58,549 nt of DNA from Streptomyces sp. NRRL F-6131 (lineage in GTDB: Bacteria; Actinomycetota; Actinomycetes; Streptomycetales; Streptomycetaceae), in NCBI GenBank assembly GCA_000719695.1, contig JOHN01000049.1:1-58549 (forward strand), read 5' to 3'. A model generated the notes under the pieces. That model made no database searches and had not been told where the DNA came from. It was given only the letters and a program-made list of their open reading frames with translations. The position numbers and the translations under genes were made by a program. Of the stretch, positions 26,566 to 35,214 are shown piece by piece (position 1 is the first letter of the stretch; each line of letters starts with the position of its first letter).

Positions 26566-26970
26566 CTACTCGAGTCCACCGAGACTGAGGGCGTCCCTCA
26601 TCTCGTTGAGCTTCGCGGTCATCGCCGGGGTCCACTCCTTCGCCTGTTCACCGAGACGGAGGGCATCCTCAATCTCGCTGAGCTTCGCTGAGGACAGGGC
26701 GCCCACCCGCTCGATCAGATCGTCCCGGGACAGGGTGGTCAGCCACGTGCAAGGGGTAAAGCCTGGACGGGGGAACGCGAACCGCAGCACGCCTTCAAAG
26801 GGCATTCCTTCCATGGCGCCTACTACCACTTCGATGCCCAGACCGCTGATGTCGACGGCCGCCGGAGCGACGACCTGCATCACCCGGATCCCGGACCCGT
26901 CGTCCCCTGACAGCAGTACGACCAGCCGCCGCTCGTCGAACTCGACCCACCAGACTTCGCCACGTTGCAC
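26566..26970 (-). CDS. MazF/PemK-like toxin with duplicated C-terminal helix, no antitoxin seen
   Basis: A 134-residue protein starting at GTG with AGGAGG five bases upstream. It begins VQRGEVWWVEFDERRLVVLL, the first strands of MazF/PemK endoribonucleases, and continues with VMQVVAPAAVDISG and CTWLTTLSRDDLIERVGAL. MazF toxins cleave mRNA and are normally held in check by a small antitoxin encoded just upstream; none is seen. The usual final helix (AKLSEIEDALRLG) is followed by a second copy (AKLNEMRDALSLG) about 24 residues later. The Arg-Pro after the first loop common in active MazF is not obvious (ERRLVV instead), so activity is uncertain. It lies in a zone of broken genes beside a transposase stub. 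Confidence 0.7.
   Translation of the reverse strand: MQRGEVWWVEFDERRLVVLLSGDDGSGIRVMQVVAPAAVDISGLGIEVVVGAMEGMPFEGVLRFAFPRPGFTPCTWLTTLSRDDLIERVGALSSAKLSEIEDALRLGEQAKEWTPAMTAKLNEMRDALSLGGLE
26578..26688. repeat. 39-bp imperfect direct repeat inside the MazF-like gene
   Basis: 26578-26616 and 26650-26688 share most of 39 positions (ACCGAGAC-GAGGGC at the left end, GAGCTTCGC at the right). They are 72 bases apart, a multiple of three, and encode the two copies of the C-terminal helix. Confidence 0.7.
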
Positions 26971-27058
26971 ATGTCCTCCTGACACGGGACGGCAGGCGGA
27001 CGCCGCGCGACCCTGACGCGTTGTGGAGACGGGTGCGGCCACCGTTGATCATCGGTGT

Positions 27059-27235
27059 GTGAAGACTGAAGATCATGCGGTGGCCGCAGGTCACAGCGTA
27101 GACCCTGCCCGCTGGCAGGAGGCGTTCGAGGGCCTGATGAGCCGGATAGCGGGACGGTTTTTGCGGGTCGAACCCCGGCGTCGGGCGAGGCAGTTGGCGC
27201 TCGGGCTGCTGTCGGACCTGCCGCGCAAGAACTGA
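27059..27235 (+). pseudogene. IS701-type transposase N-terminal stub
   Basis: A 58-codon open frame containing VDPARWQEAFEGLMSRIAGR and RVEPRRRARQLALGLLSDLP then RKN before the stop. This is the N-terminus of IS701/IS4-like transposases of actinomycetes, where the sequence normally runs on as RKNCWT. Here the Cys codon reads TGA (27233-27235), with TGG ACG (Trp-Thr) directly after it in frame, so a single C-to-A change made the stop. Family similarity then ends, and the catalytic DDE part is absent. No terminal inverted repeats were found. Confidence 0.7.
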
Positions 27236-27771
27236 TGGACGCGATTCCCCGATCCCTGGCTGGCGTCCACACCCGGAGGGCCTCGACCTGCAACACCAAC
27301 ATCTGCACCCATGGCGCGGGACGCGCCGAGGATTCCCGCGAAGCGAATATTGGTTGTGCCAATGTTGGCATTACAGTAGGCCCCAGCGAACGGCTGATCA
27401 AGAGCTCAGGTATGCTCCATCGCTAGCGCCTACGCCTACTACTCGCGCGGCCCTCTTCACCGGTCCCCCGGCCCATCTGACGGCCACGTCCGGACTCGCA
27501 CAAGCGTTCGTCGCCTGGAGGCCGCCGCCCCCTCAAGCTGGACGTGACGCGGCGCCACGCAGCGGGCACATTTGAGAGCACATTCGAGCGGGTCACCCCG
27601 GGACAGTCCAGGTCAGAGGCTTGTCCGATTTTCCACCACTTGCCCAAATCCGGGCATATTTGCGCAGGCCAGCGCGGTTCGCGTCCAGTCCTGGGACTAC
27701 TGGTCGACCCTGCTCTGACCCCACCCGCCCCCGGGCCCGCTGCCGGGCCCCGGGGGGCGCGGGCGGCCGGA
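27236..27771. other. Gene-free stretch between transposase stub and deaminase gene
   Basis: I see no supportable gene in these 536 bases. The part near 27340-27380 is AT-richer and contains an ATTGG-TTGTG-CCAAT dyad (27348-27362), which could be a protein-binding site. The part near 27585-27720 also has lower GC than its surroundings and could be a relic of an integrated element. The last 60 bases before 27772 contain GGGCCC-type repeats that may act as a terminator for the deaminase gene. Confidence 0.4.
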
Positions 27772-28767
27772 TCAGGCCGGGCCGAATTCGTAGGCCGCGA
27801 CCTCGGCGAGCAGCGCGGCACGGCGCTCCTCGGGCAGGAACGAGGCGTGGAAGGAGTTGGCGGCGAGCAGCCGCAGGGTGTCCTCGTCGAGGCCGAGCGC
27901 CCCGGCGAGGGCGTCGAAGGTGTCGCCTACGTAGCCGCCGAAGTAGGCGGGGTCGTCGGAGTTGACGGTGGCCAGCAGGCCGGCCGCGAGGATCGCGGGC
28001 AGCGGGTGGTCGGCCAGGGTGTCCACGCAGCGCAGCCGGACGTTGGAGAGCGGGCAGAGGGTGAGCGGGATCCGCTCCCGGACCAGCCGCTCGACCAGCG
28101 CCGGGTCCTCCAGGCAGCGCAACCCGTGGTCGATCCGCTCCACGCCGAGCACGTCCAGCGCCTCGGTGATGTACGAGGCCGGGCCCTCCTCCCCCGCGTG
28201 CGCGACCCGGTGCAGCCCGGCCTCGGCGGCGCGCCGGTAGACCTCCCGGAACTTGGCCGGCGGGTGGCCGACCTCCGCCGAGTCCAGTCCGATCCCGGTG
28301 ATCCGCCCGCCGAACCAGGGGCGGGCGGCCTCGAAGGTCGCCAGCGCCGACTCCGCGGACTCGTCCCGCAGGAAGCACATGATCAGCCGGGTGCTGATGC
28401 CGTGCCGCTCCGCGCTCCGGTCCAGCGCCCGCCCGAGCCCGTCCACCACGACCTCCAGCGGGATCCCGCGCGCGGTGTGCGCCTGCGGGTCGAAGAAGAT
28501 CTCCGCGTGCCGCACGCCCTGCGCCGCGGCCCGCGCCAGGTACGCCTCGGCGAGCTCCTCGAAGTCCTCCTCGGTGCGCAGCACCGCCATCAGCGCGTAG
28601 TACAGGTCGAGGAACGACTGCAGATCGCTGAACGCGTACGCCCGCCGCAGCTCCTCGGCGTCCGCGTACGGCAGCGCCGCGCCGTTGCGCCGGGCGAGCG
28701 CGAAGGCCAGCTCGGGCTCCAGGGTGCCTTCGATGTGCAGGTGGAGTTCGGCCTTGGGAAGGGGCAT
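27772..28767 (-). CDS. Adenosine/adenine deaminase family protein
   Basis: A 331-residue zinc amidohydrolase that deaminates adenosine or adenine in purine salvage. The zinc-binding HxH is in KAELHLHIEGTLEP (5-18), HAGEEGPASY carries the next metal-ligand histidine, the acid region is IDHGLRC, and the final aspartates lie in NSDDPAYFG. The HIEGTLEPEL form of the first motif is common in the adenine deaminase branch, so adenine may be the true substrate; the two activities cannot be told apart from sequence alone. The ATG at 28767 is followed directly by the conserved MPLPKAELHLH start. Confidence 0.88.
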   Translation of the reverse strand: MPLPKAELHLHIEGTLEPELAFALARRNGAALPYADAEELRRAYAFSDLQSFLDLYYALMAVLRTEEDFEELAEAYLARAAAQGVRHAEIFFDPQAHTARGIPLEVVVDGLGRALDRSAERHGISTRLIMCFLRDESAESALATFEAARPWFGGRITGIGLDSAEVGHPPAKFREVYRRAAEAGLHRVAHAGEEGPASYITEALDVLGVERIDHGLRCLEDPALVERLVRERIPLTLCPLSNVRLRCVDTLADHPLPAILAAGLLATVNSDDPAYFGGYVGDTFDALAGALGLDEDTLRLLAANSFHASFLPEERRAALLAEVAAYEFGPA

Positions 28768-28998
28768 CGGTGCCTGTCCGGGGGATTTCGGTACGGATAC
28801 GAAGAAGTCATCCTACGATTCCCCCGCTCCCCCTCCACCCTCGGCTCCCCGCCGGGCGGCCCCGACGGCGTCGTCCGCGACCTCGGACGCGTGGACGAAC
28901 GCGGCGGCAACGGGTGTACCGGTGGGGTCGGCGGGGCAACGGGTAATCGGGGGGTTTCCGCCCCGGGGGGTTTCCGTTCCGTCGAGGAGGTAGTGGAC

Positions 28999-29280
28999 AT
29001 GCGGCACCCCGACGCCCCGCACGCCAGGCCCGAGGGCATCTCCCCGCACGCCCTGGGCAACGACACGCTGCTGCACGAGCTGGAGCAGCTGCACCGGACC
29101 AGGCACGAGACCTTCCTGTACGGGTCGGAGGACGCCCTCAGGCGGCACACCCTGCGCACCGGACAGCTGGAGGCGGAGTACCTGCACCGCTTCCCCAACC
29201 GCCTGGTCACCGCCGGCCGGACCAGGGCCGGCGCCCGGGCCCGTGACGCGGCGGCCCGGGCGGAGGCGCTGCCCGAGTAG
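28999..29280 (+). CDS. Small conserved actinomycete protein (DUF6158-like)
   Basis: A 93-residue soluble protein with pattern GISPHALGNDTLLHELEQLH, then RTRHETFLYGSEDALRRHT and LEAEYLHRFPNR. This recurs in short streptomycete proteins grouped as DUF6158. It is mostly helical, with no signal or membrane segment. A GAGGAGG site nine bases before the ATG supports the start. Function unknown. Confidence 0.8.
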   Translation: MRHPDAPHARPEGISPHALGNDTLLHELEQLHRTRHETFLYGSEDALRRHTLRTGQLEAEYLHRFPNRLVTAGRTRAGARARDAAARAEALPE

Positions 29281-29289
29281 GGCCCGCAG

Positions 29290-29312
29290 GGCCCGGGCGG
29301 GTCTCCCGGGCC
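29290..29312 (+). terminator. Short GC hairpin after the DUF6158-like gene
   Basis: An 8-bp stem (GGCCCGGG/CCCGGGCC) with a seven-base loop, ten bases after the stop. A modest terminator candidate. Confidence 0.45.
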
Positions 29313-29409
29313 GGGACACGCCGGGCGCGGTGGTGTCCGGGGCGCGGGCGGTGGGCCAGGGTGGGAGGACCGACACCTCCACCCCCGCGCACCCCTGGGA
29401 GGGGCCCCG

Positions 29410-30798
29410 ATGCCCATCGCAAGCGTGAACCCGGCGACCGGCGAGACCCTGGAGACCTTCGAGCCGCTGGACGCGGCCGGACTCGAACAACGACTGGCCC
29501 GCGCCGAGGAGGCCTTCCGGGCGTACCGCACCACCTCCTTCGCCCAGCGCGCCGGTCTGCTGCGCCGCGCCGCCGACCTGCTCGACGAGGACCGCGAGAC
29601 GGTCGCCCGGACGATGACCGAGGAGATGGGCAAGCCGCTCGCCGCCGCCCGCGCCGAGGCCGCCAAGTGCGCCAAGGCGATGCGCTGGTACGCCGAGAAC
29701 GCCGAGGCGCTGCTCGCCGACGAGCACCCGCCGCCGGCCGACGTGGCCGACGCCGGGGCCGCCCGCGCCTACGTCCGGTACCGGCCGCTGGGCGCCGTCC
29801 TGGCCGTGATGCCGTGGAACTTCCCGTTCTGGCAGGTGGTCCGGTTCGCCGCGCCCGCGCTGATGGCGGGCAACGTCGGCCTGCTCAAGCACGCGTCCAA
29901 CGTGCCGCGCACGGCGGTGGCGCTGGAGGAGCTGTTCCGGCGGGCCGGCTTCCCGGAGGGCTGCTTCCAGACGCTGCTGATCGGCTCGGGCGCGGTGGAG
30001 GGGGTGATCCGGGACCGCCGGGTGGCCGCGGTGACGCTGACCGGCAGCGAGCCGGCCGGGCGGGCGGTCGCGGCCACGGCGGCCGACGAGGTGAAGAAGG
30101 CGGTGCTGGAGCTCGGCGGCAGCGACCCGTACGTGGTGCTGCCGAGCGCGGACCTGGACGCCGCGGTGGCCACCGCCGTCACGGCCCGGGCGCAGAACAA
30201 CGGGCAGTCCTGCATCGCCGCCAAGCGGTTCATCGTGCACGCCGAGGTCTACGAGCGGTTCACCGAGGGGTTCACCGCGGCGATGCGGGCGCTGCGGGTC
30301 GGGGACCCGATGGACGAGGCGACCGAGGTCGGCCCGCTGGCCAGCCGGCAGGGCCGGGACGACATCGCGGAGCTGGTCGAGGACGCCCGGGCGCACGGGG
30401 CCACGGTGGAGTGCGGCGGGCGCCGGCCGGAGGGCCTGAACGCGGGCTGGTTCTACGAGCCGACCGTGCTGACCGGCATCACGCCGGAGATGCGGATCCA
30501 CCAGGAGGAGACCTTCGGTCCGGTGGCCACCGTCTACCGGGTGGCCGACCTCGACGAGGCGGTGGCGCTGGCCAACGACACCCCGTTCGGGCTCAGCTCC
30601 AACGTCTGGACCGAGGACCCGGCGGAACAGGAGCGGTTCGTCCGGGACATCCAGGCCGGCGGGGTGTTCTTCAACGGCATGACCGCCTCGCACCCGGCAC
30701 TGCCGTTCGGCGGCGTCAAGCGCTCCGGTTTCGGCCGTGAGCTGTCCGGCCACGGCATCCGGGAGTTCTGCAACGTCACCACGGTGTGGATCGCCTGA
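29410..30798 (+). CDS. NAD(P)-dependent aldehyde dehydrogenase, succinate-semialdehyde dehydrogenase type
   Basis: A 462-residue cytoplasmic aldehyde dehydrogenase. MPWNFPFWQV contains the catalytic Asn, LELGGSDPYVV the general-base Glu, and NNGQSCIAAKR the nucleophilic Cys; ETFGPVA and FGLSSNVWT are further family landmarks. The compact length and the GQSCIAAKRFIV form match GabD-like enzymes that oxidise succinate semialdehyde to succinate. Other small aldehydes are possible substrates. It stands alone, with a GGGAGG-type site about ten bases before the ATG. Confidence 0.88.
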   Translation: MPIASVNPATGETLETFEPLDAAGLEQRLARAEEAFRAYRTTSFAQRAGLLRRAADLLDEDRETVARTMTEEMGKPLAAARAEAAKCAKAMRWYAENAEALLADEHPPPADVADAGAARAYVRYRPLGAVLAVMPWNFPFWQVVRFAAPALMAGNVGLLKHASNVPRTAVALEELFRRAGFPEGCFQTLLIGSGAVEGVIRDRRVAAVTLTGSEPAGRAVAATAADEVKKAVLELGGSDPYVVLPSADLDAAVATAVTARAQNNGQSCIAAKRFIVHAEVYERFTEGFTAAMRALRVGDPMDEATEVGPLASRQGRDDIAELVEDARAHGATVECGGRRPEGLNAGWFYEPTVLTGITPEMRIHQEETFGPVATVYRVADLDEAVALANDTPFGLSSNVWTEDPAEQERFVRDIQAGGVFFNGMTASHPALPFGGVKRSGFGRELSGHGIREFCNVTTVWIA

Positions 30799-31150
30799 CC
30801 CCACCCCTTGCGCACGCCGTGTGCGCCCCCGGCCGGGGCCGTGCGCCCCGGCCGGATCCGGCCAAACTCAGGGGCGTCCGATTGATCCGCTTTGCCCCGT
30901 TCCCTGCGCGGACGGCGGCACGAACGGAAAGCGGCGCCCTTCACAGCGCACGGACAGGCCCTCCACAAAAACCCCTTCGTTGACAAACGGGCGTAAATTA
31001 TTCTGCTCATATTCAGAACATGTGGACAGCCTCATTCCCGATGGCCGAACAAAGCCAGCTCCGGCCGGTCGCGATATCGACGGCGGCGCATTTCCGGATA
31101 AGTTCTGTGACGACCGACCGAAGGGCCGGTCACCACGGGAAGGAAATGCG
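30799..31150. other. Intergenic region before the small lectin gene
   Basis: 352 bases without a credible gene. The first 60 bases contain repeated GCCCCGGCCGG blocks that can fold after the dehydrogenase gene. The second half is clearly AT-richer, with a consensus TTGACA at 30980-30985, though no good -10 is seen at the usual 17-18 bases. It probably holds the promoter of the lectin gene. Confidence 0.45.
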
Positions 31151-31609
31151 ATGAATCTCCTCCAGCGCACCGCCGCCCTCGTCGCCTCGGCGGCCGTCCT
31201 GGCCGGCGGAACGACCGTCCTGGCCGCCGGCCCGGCGGGCGCCGCCACCACCGAGATCACCCTCCAGAACGTCGCCACCAGCCGCTACCTGGACAGCAAC
31301 GGCAACGGCAACGTCTACACCCTCCCCGGCAACGGCGGCTCGTACCAGCGCTGGTACGCCGGCGACCTGGGCGGCTCCACGTTCACCCTGCGGAACAAGG
31401 CCACCGGCTTCTGCCTCGACTCCAACGGCAACGGCAACGTCTACGCGCTGAGCTGCAACGGCGGCAGCTACCAGAAGTGGGTCCGGGGGAACGGCCCCTA
31501 CGGCCACACCTACAAGAACCTCGCCACCGGCCTCTACCTGGACAGCAACGGGAACGGCGACGTCTACGCCCTGAGCGGCAACGGCGGCGCGTACCAGCAG
31601 TGGCGCTGA
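31151..31609 (+). CDS. Small secreted three-repeat lectin-like protein
   Basis: A 152-residue exported protein. Residues 1-33 are a signal peptide (MNLLQRTAALVASAAVLAGG, cleavage after AGA). The mature part is three near-identical repeats of about 40 residues, each with an ATxxYLDSNGNGNVY-like core and GNGGSYQRW-like end (about 47-68, 88-110 and 131-152), as expected for a minimal beta-trefoil of the ricin B type. The second repeat has two cysteines (FCLDS and LSCNGG); the others lack them. No catalytic domain is attached. Carbohydrate binding in the medium or on the cell wall is likely. Confidence 0.85.
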   Translation: MNLLQRTAALVASAAVLAGGTTVLAAGPAGAATTEITLQNVATSRYLDSNGNGNVYTLPGNGGSYQRWYAGDLGGSTFTLRNKATGFCLDSNGNGNVYALSCNGGSYQKWVRGNGPYGHTYKNLATGLYLDSNGNGDVYALSGNGGAYQQWR

Positions 31610-31674
31610 CTGTCCGCCAGATCGGTGAACATCAAGCCATCACAATGATCTGACGAGCAGACAGAACCCGAACG

Positions 31675-31705
31675 CCCTCCCCGGCGCCTCAATCGCCGGG
31701 GAGGG
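31675..31705 (+). terminator. Terminator after the small lectin gene
   Basis: A perfect 12-bp stem (CCCTCCCCGGCG with CGCCGGGGAGGG) with a seven-base loop and CTTAT following, 65 bases after the lectin stop. Confidence 0.75.
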
Positions 31706-31844
31706 CTTATCCATGCTACGGTGCCCGCCCGGGGGGCCGACACACTCGGCGGCGTTCGCTCACGGCTGAACCTGCCCGCCACCTCGAATCGCCGACAAGA
31801 ATCGGCCGGTAGACCACTCGCACCCGGAACGACGGGGATGTTCA

Positions 31845-33353
31845 GTGACCATTAGTACACTCACATCAGCACTCCACCGCAGGGCGGAGGTTGACGAACA
31901 GTCGATCACGTTAACCCCCGCCGACCGGCGGATGCGATTCATCCCCTGGGCGGTCGCCCTCACCCTGTTCCTGGTCTACGCCTTCTTCACCGTCCGCCGT
32001 CACGAACTCCTGCTCACCAGCGGGTACGACCTCGGCATCTTCGAGCAGGGGGTGCGCGGCTACGCCGAGGGCCGAGGGCCGATCGTCGAACTCAAGGGCC
32101 CCGGCTTCAATCTGCTCGGCGACCACTTCTCGCCCGCCCTCGCCGCCCTCGCCCCCTTCTACTGGCTCTGGCCCTCGGCGAAGACGCTGCTGCTGGCCCA
32201 GGCGGCCCTGGTGGCCGTCGCCGCCGTCCCGATCAGCCGCTGGGCGCTGCGCGGCCTCGGGCCGGTCGCCGCCGTGATCACCGGCCTCGGCTACGGGTTC
32301 TCCTGGGGGCTGGCCTCGGCGCTCGGCTTCGACTTCCACGAGATCACCTTCGCGGTCCCGCTGGTCGCCTTCTCGGTCACCGCGCTGGGCGAGCGGCGCT
32401 GGGTCGCCGCCCTGGCCTGGGCCGCGCCACTGGTCCTGGTCAAGGAGGACCTCGGCATCACCGTGGCGGCCGTCGGCGCGTACATCCTGTGGCGCGGCGA
32501 CCGCCGGGTCGGCGCGGCCGGCGTCCTGCTCGGGGTCGGCGCCTCGCTGCTCGAACTCCTGGTGCTGCTCCCGGCGATGAGCCCCGGCGGCAGCTTCGCG
32601 TACTGGGACAACCTGAGCGGCGGCTCCGGCGGGCGGAACCTGCTCGCCCTGCCGCTCGACCTGGTCACCCCGAGCGAGAAGGTCACCACCGTCCTGCTGC
32701 TGCTCGCGCCGACCGTGCTGCTGGCCGCCCGCTCGCCGTTGATGATCGTCGCGCTGCCCACCCTCGGCTGGCGACTGCTCTCCAACAACCCCGCCTACTG
32801 GGGCACCAATTACCACTACAGCGCGGTGCTGATGCCGATCGTCTTCGCCGCCTTCGTGGACGTCCTGGTGAAGGCGCGCAGCCGCGGCGGCGTACTGCCC
32901 CGCTGGGTCGCCCGCGCGGCGCTGCCGGTCAGTCTGACGGTCACCCTGGCGCTGCTGCCCGGCTTCGCGTTCGGTCAACTGTTCAGCGGCGAGCTGTGGC
33001 GGACCCCCGCGCGGGTCGAGGCCGCCCGGGCGGTCCTGGCCGCCGTCCCGGACGACGCCCGGGTCGCGGCGTCCAACCGGCTGGTGCCGCAACTGACCAA
33101 CCGCTGCGAGGTCATCGTCTTCGGCTGGCCGCAGAAGTGGTCGACGGCCGAGTGGATCGTGGTCGACGAGGAGCAGCCGATGGGCTGGCCGCTGTCGCCC
33201 GACCGGGAGCGCCAGGAGGTCGCCGCCGCCCGACGCGGCGGCTTCCACGTGGTGCGCAGCGACCACGGCATCACGCTGCTGCAGCGCGCGCCCGGCGCGG
33301 TCGTCCCGGTGGCGCCCGACGTCCCGGCCCCCGGCAGCCCGGAGGCCGGCTGA
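31845..33353 (+). CDS. DUF2079 integral membrane protein (first of two)
   Basis: A 502-residue membrane protein with about ten hydrophobic segments, the first at 30-50 (FIPWAVALTLFLVYAFF). Family landmarks are SGYDLGIFEQGVRGYA, LLGDHFSPALAALAPFYW, ALGFDFHEITFAVPL and LVKEDLGI. The layout of an acidic Asp near the first extracellular loop and many helices recalls GT-C glycosyltransferases, but no activity is known for the family. It starts at GTG. Codon 23 is TTA (in ITLTPAD), so translation may need the bldA tRNA. A paralogue follows after 65 bases and they probably form an operon. Confidence 0.85.
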   Translation: MTISTLTSALHRRAEVDEQSITLTPADRRMRFIPWAVALTLFLVYAFFTVRRHELLLTSGYDLGIFEQGVRGYAEGRGPIVELKGPGFNLLGDHFSPALAALAPFYWLWPSAKTLLLAQAALVAVAAVPISRWALRGLGPVAAVITGLGYGFSWGLASALGFDFHEITFAVPLVAFSVTALGERRWVAALAWAAPLVLVKEDLGITVAAVGAYILWRGDRRVGAAGVLLGVGASLLELLVLLPAMSPGGSFAYWDNLSGGSGGRNLLALPLDLVTPSEKVTTVLLLLAPTVLLAARSPLMIVALPTLGWRLLSNNPAYWGTNYHYSAVLMPIVFAAFVDVLVKARSRGGVLPRWVARAALPVSLTVTLALLPGFAFGQLFSGELWRTPARVEAARAVLAAVPDDARVAASNRLVPQLTNRCEVIVFGWPQKWSTAEWIVVDEEQPMGWPLSPDRERQEVAAARRGGFHVVRSDHGITLLQRAPGAVVPVAPDVPAPGSPEAG

Positions 33354-33418
33354 CCCCTCGCCCCGGGCCGCGGCCCGCACCCGTCCTCGCCCCGCCTCCG
33401 ACCACCTCCAGGGATCCC

Positions 33419-35146
33419 GTGCCAGTCGAAACCGGGCTCAGCCCGTCCACCCGCCCGAGCCGACCGCTGCTGCCGCGCGCCGTGCGCCCGTTCACCCCCG
33501 GCACCGGCGCGCTCTCCGGTCGCCGGACCGCCCTCCTGACCCTGCTCTGCTTCGCCGTCACCGCGGCGTGCGGACTCCAGCAGTGGTCGGCGGTCCTGCT
33601 CGGCGGCTTCGACCTCGGCATCTTCCACCAGGGGGTGGCCGGCTACGCGCACTTAGGCCTGCCGGTCTCACCGGTGAAGAGCTACCACCACGAGTTCCCG
33701 CCCGCGTTCTCGCTGCTCGGCGACCACTTCTCGCCGATCCTGGCCGCGCTCGCCCCGCTCTACTGGATCTGGGAGGACCCGCGCACGCTGCTCCTCGGGC
33801 AGGCCCTGCTGCTCGCGGCCGGCGTCCCGCTGATCCGCCGGATCGCCGTCCACTGCTTCACCCTCCCGCTCGGCGGGGCAGCCGACGGGACGGCCGGTTC
33901 GGCAGCCGGTGCTGCTGAGCCCGACCCCGCGGACCTGCGGACCGTGCGCCGGGTCGCCGACCTGGCCGGACTGGTCTACGGCCTCGGCTGGCCGCTGCTG
34001 GCCGCCGCCCGGGGCGGCTTCCACGAGGTCGCCTTCGCCGTCCCGCTCACCCTGCTGATGTTCGAACGCGGCATGACCCGCCGGTACGGCACCGCCGCCC
34101 TCGCCGCCGCCCTGCTCTGCGCCACCAAGGAGGACCTCGGCCTGCTGGTCGGCGTGTACGGCCTCGTCCTGCTCTGGCGCAACCGCCCGCGCGGCGACCG
34201 GCAGGGCGAGCAGGCCGGCGACCGGGCCGGCGACCGGCGCGGGCTCGCCTACGGCGCCGGCCTGCTGATCGGCGGCCCGCTGGCCTCGGCCCTCGCCATC
34301 ACCCGGCTGATCCCCGCGATGGGCGGGCAGCCCGACTACTACTGGGTCTACGGCCCGATCGGCCCCGACGCCGGGAAGGCGCTCGGCAACCTGCTCGGCG
34401 ACCCGCTGCTGCTCGTCCAGGTCGCCACCAACGCCACCGTCAAGCCGCTGCTGGTGCTCTGGCTGTTCGGCACCCTGCTGCTGGTACCGCTGCGCTCCGC
34501 CACCACGCTCTGCCTGCTGCCGCTGCTCGCCGAGCGCGTGCTGTCCGACAACCCCAACCACTGGTCGATCGCCCACCACTACGACGCCTTCCTCTGGCCG
34601 GTGCTGCTCACCGCCACCCTGGAGGCGCTCGGCCACCTCCACGCCCGGGGCGGGGCACGGCGCCGCACCGCGTACGGCCTGGGGACGGCGGCGGTCGCGA
34701 TCGCCCTGGTGAGCAGCCTGACGCTGGGCGGGATCAGCCTGCTGACCCCGGCCTCCTGGCGCCCCTCGGCGAGCAACGCGGCCCTGGTCCGGGGCGCCGG
34801 GCAGATCCCGGACGGCGCGCTGGTGGAGGCCGACAACCAGGTGGTGCCCCGGCTGGTCGGCCGCACCGACGTCGTCCTGGTCGACGGCGTGCCGCGCGGG
34901 CGCGACTACGTACTGATCCGCTCCGACACCCGGACGTTCCCGTTCCAGACCGCCGCCGAGCAGGCCGAGCGGATCGACCTGCTGCTGGCCCACGGCTACC
35001 GGCAGGTCTGGGCCGAGCACGGGGTGGTGCTGCTGCACCGCGAGAGCGACGAGCCGGTGCCCGGCGCGCGGGTGCCCGACGGCGACAGCACTCCGGTGAA
35101 GGAGATCGTCCCCTCGGACGTCGGCCACAACCTGTTCAAGGGCTGA
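33419..35146 (+). CDS. DUF2079 integral membrane protein (second of two)
   Basis: A 575-residue paralogue of the preceding protein. It keeps the same order of landmarks: GGFDLGIFHQGVAGYAHL, LLGDHFSPILAALAPLYWIW, RGGFHEVAFAVPL and CATKEDLGLLVGVYG, with about ten membrane segments, then a soluble C-terminal part with AHGYRQVWAEHGVVLLHRES corresponding to the end of the first protein. It starts at GTG with AGGGA just upstream. It also carries a TTA codon (33653-33655, in YAHLGLP). Both genes may be needed together for an unknown envelope function. It ends before a UUCG hairpin. Confidence 0.85.
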   Translation: MPVETGLSPSTRPSRPLLPRAVRPFTPGTGALSGRRTALLTLLCFAVTAACGLQQWSAVLLGGFDLGIFHQGVAGYAHLGLPVSPVKSYHHEFPPAFSLLGDHFSPILAALAPLYWIWEDPRTLLLGQALLLAAGVPLIRRIAVHCFTLPLGGAADGTAGSAAGAAEPDPADLRTVRRVADLAGLVYGLGWPLLAAARGGFHEVAFAVPLTLLMFERGMTRRYGTAALAAALLCATKEDLGLLVGVYGLVLLWRNRPRGDRQGEQAGDRAGDRRGLAYGAGLLIGGPLASALAITRLIPAMGGQPDYYWVYGPIGPDAGKALGNLLGDPLLLVQVATNATVKPLLVLWLFGTLLLVPLRSATTLCLLPLLAERVLSDNPNHWSIAHHYDAFLWPVLLTATLEALGHLHARGGARRRTAYGLGTAAVAIALVSSLTLGGISLLTPASWRPSASNAALVRGAGQIPDGALVEADNQVVPRLVGRTDVVLVDGVPRGRDYVLIRSDTRTFPFQTAAEQAERIDLLLAHGYRQVWAEHGVVLLHRESDEPVPGARVPDGDSTPVKEIVPSDVGHNLFKG

Positions 35147-35167
35147 CCGCCGACGGTGCTCCCGTCG

Positions 35168-35201
35168 CCGTTCCCGCCCCGGTTCGCCGGGGCGGGAACG
35201 G
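35168..35201. terminator. UUCG-loop terminator
   Basis: A perfect 15-bp stem closed by a TTCG tetraloop, between the convergent DUF2079 gene and the small membrane protein gene. It can terminate both strands. Confidence 0.85.
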
Positions 35202-35214
35202 GGGCGGGGCACGG

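Noticed and set aside
30980..31015. Full sigma-70-like promoter before the small lectin gene
   Set aside because: TTGACA is perfect, but no -10 lies at 16-19 bases, so only the -35-like element is mentioned.
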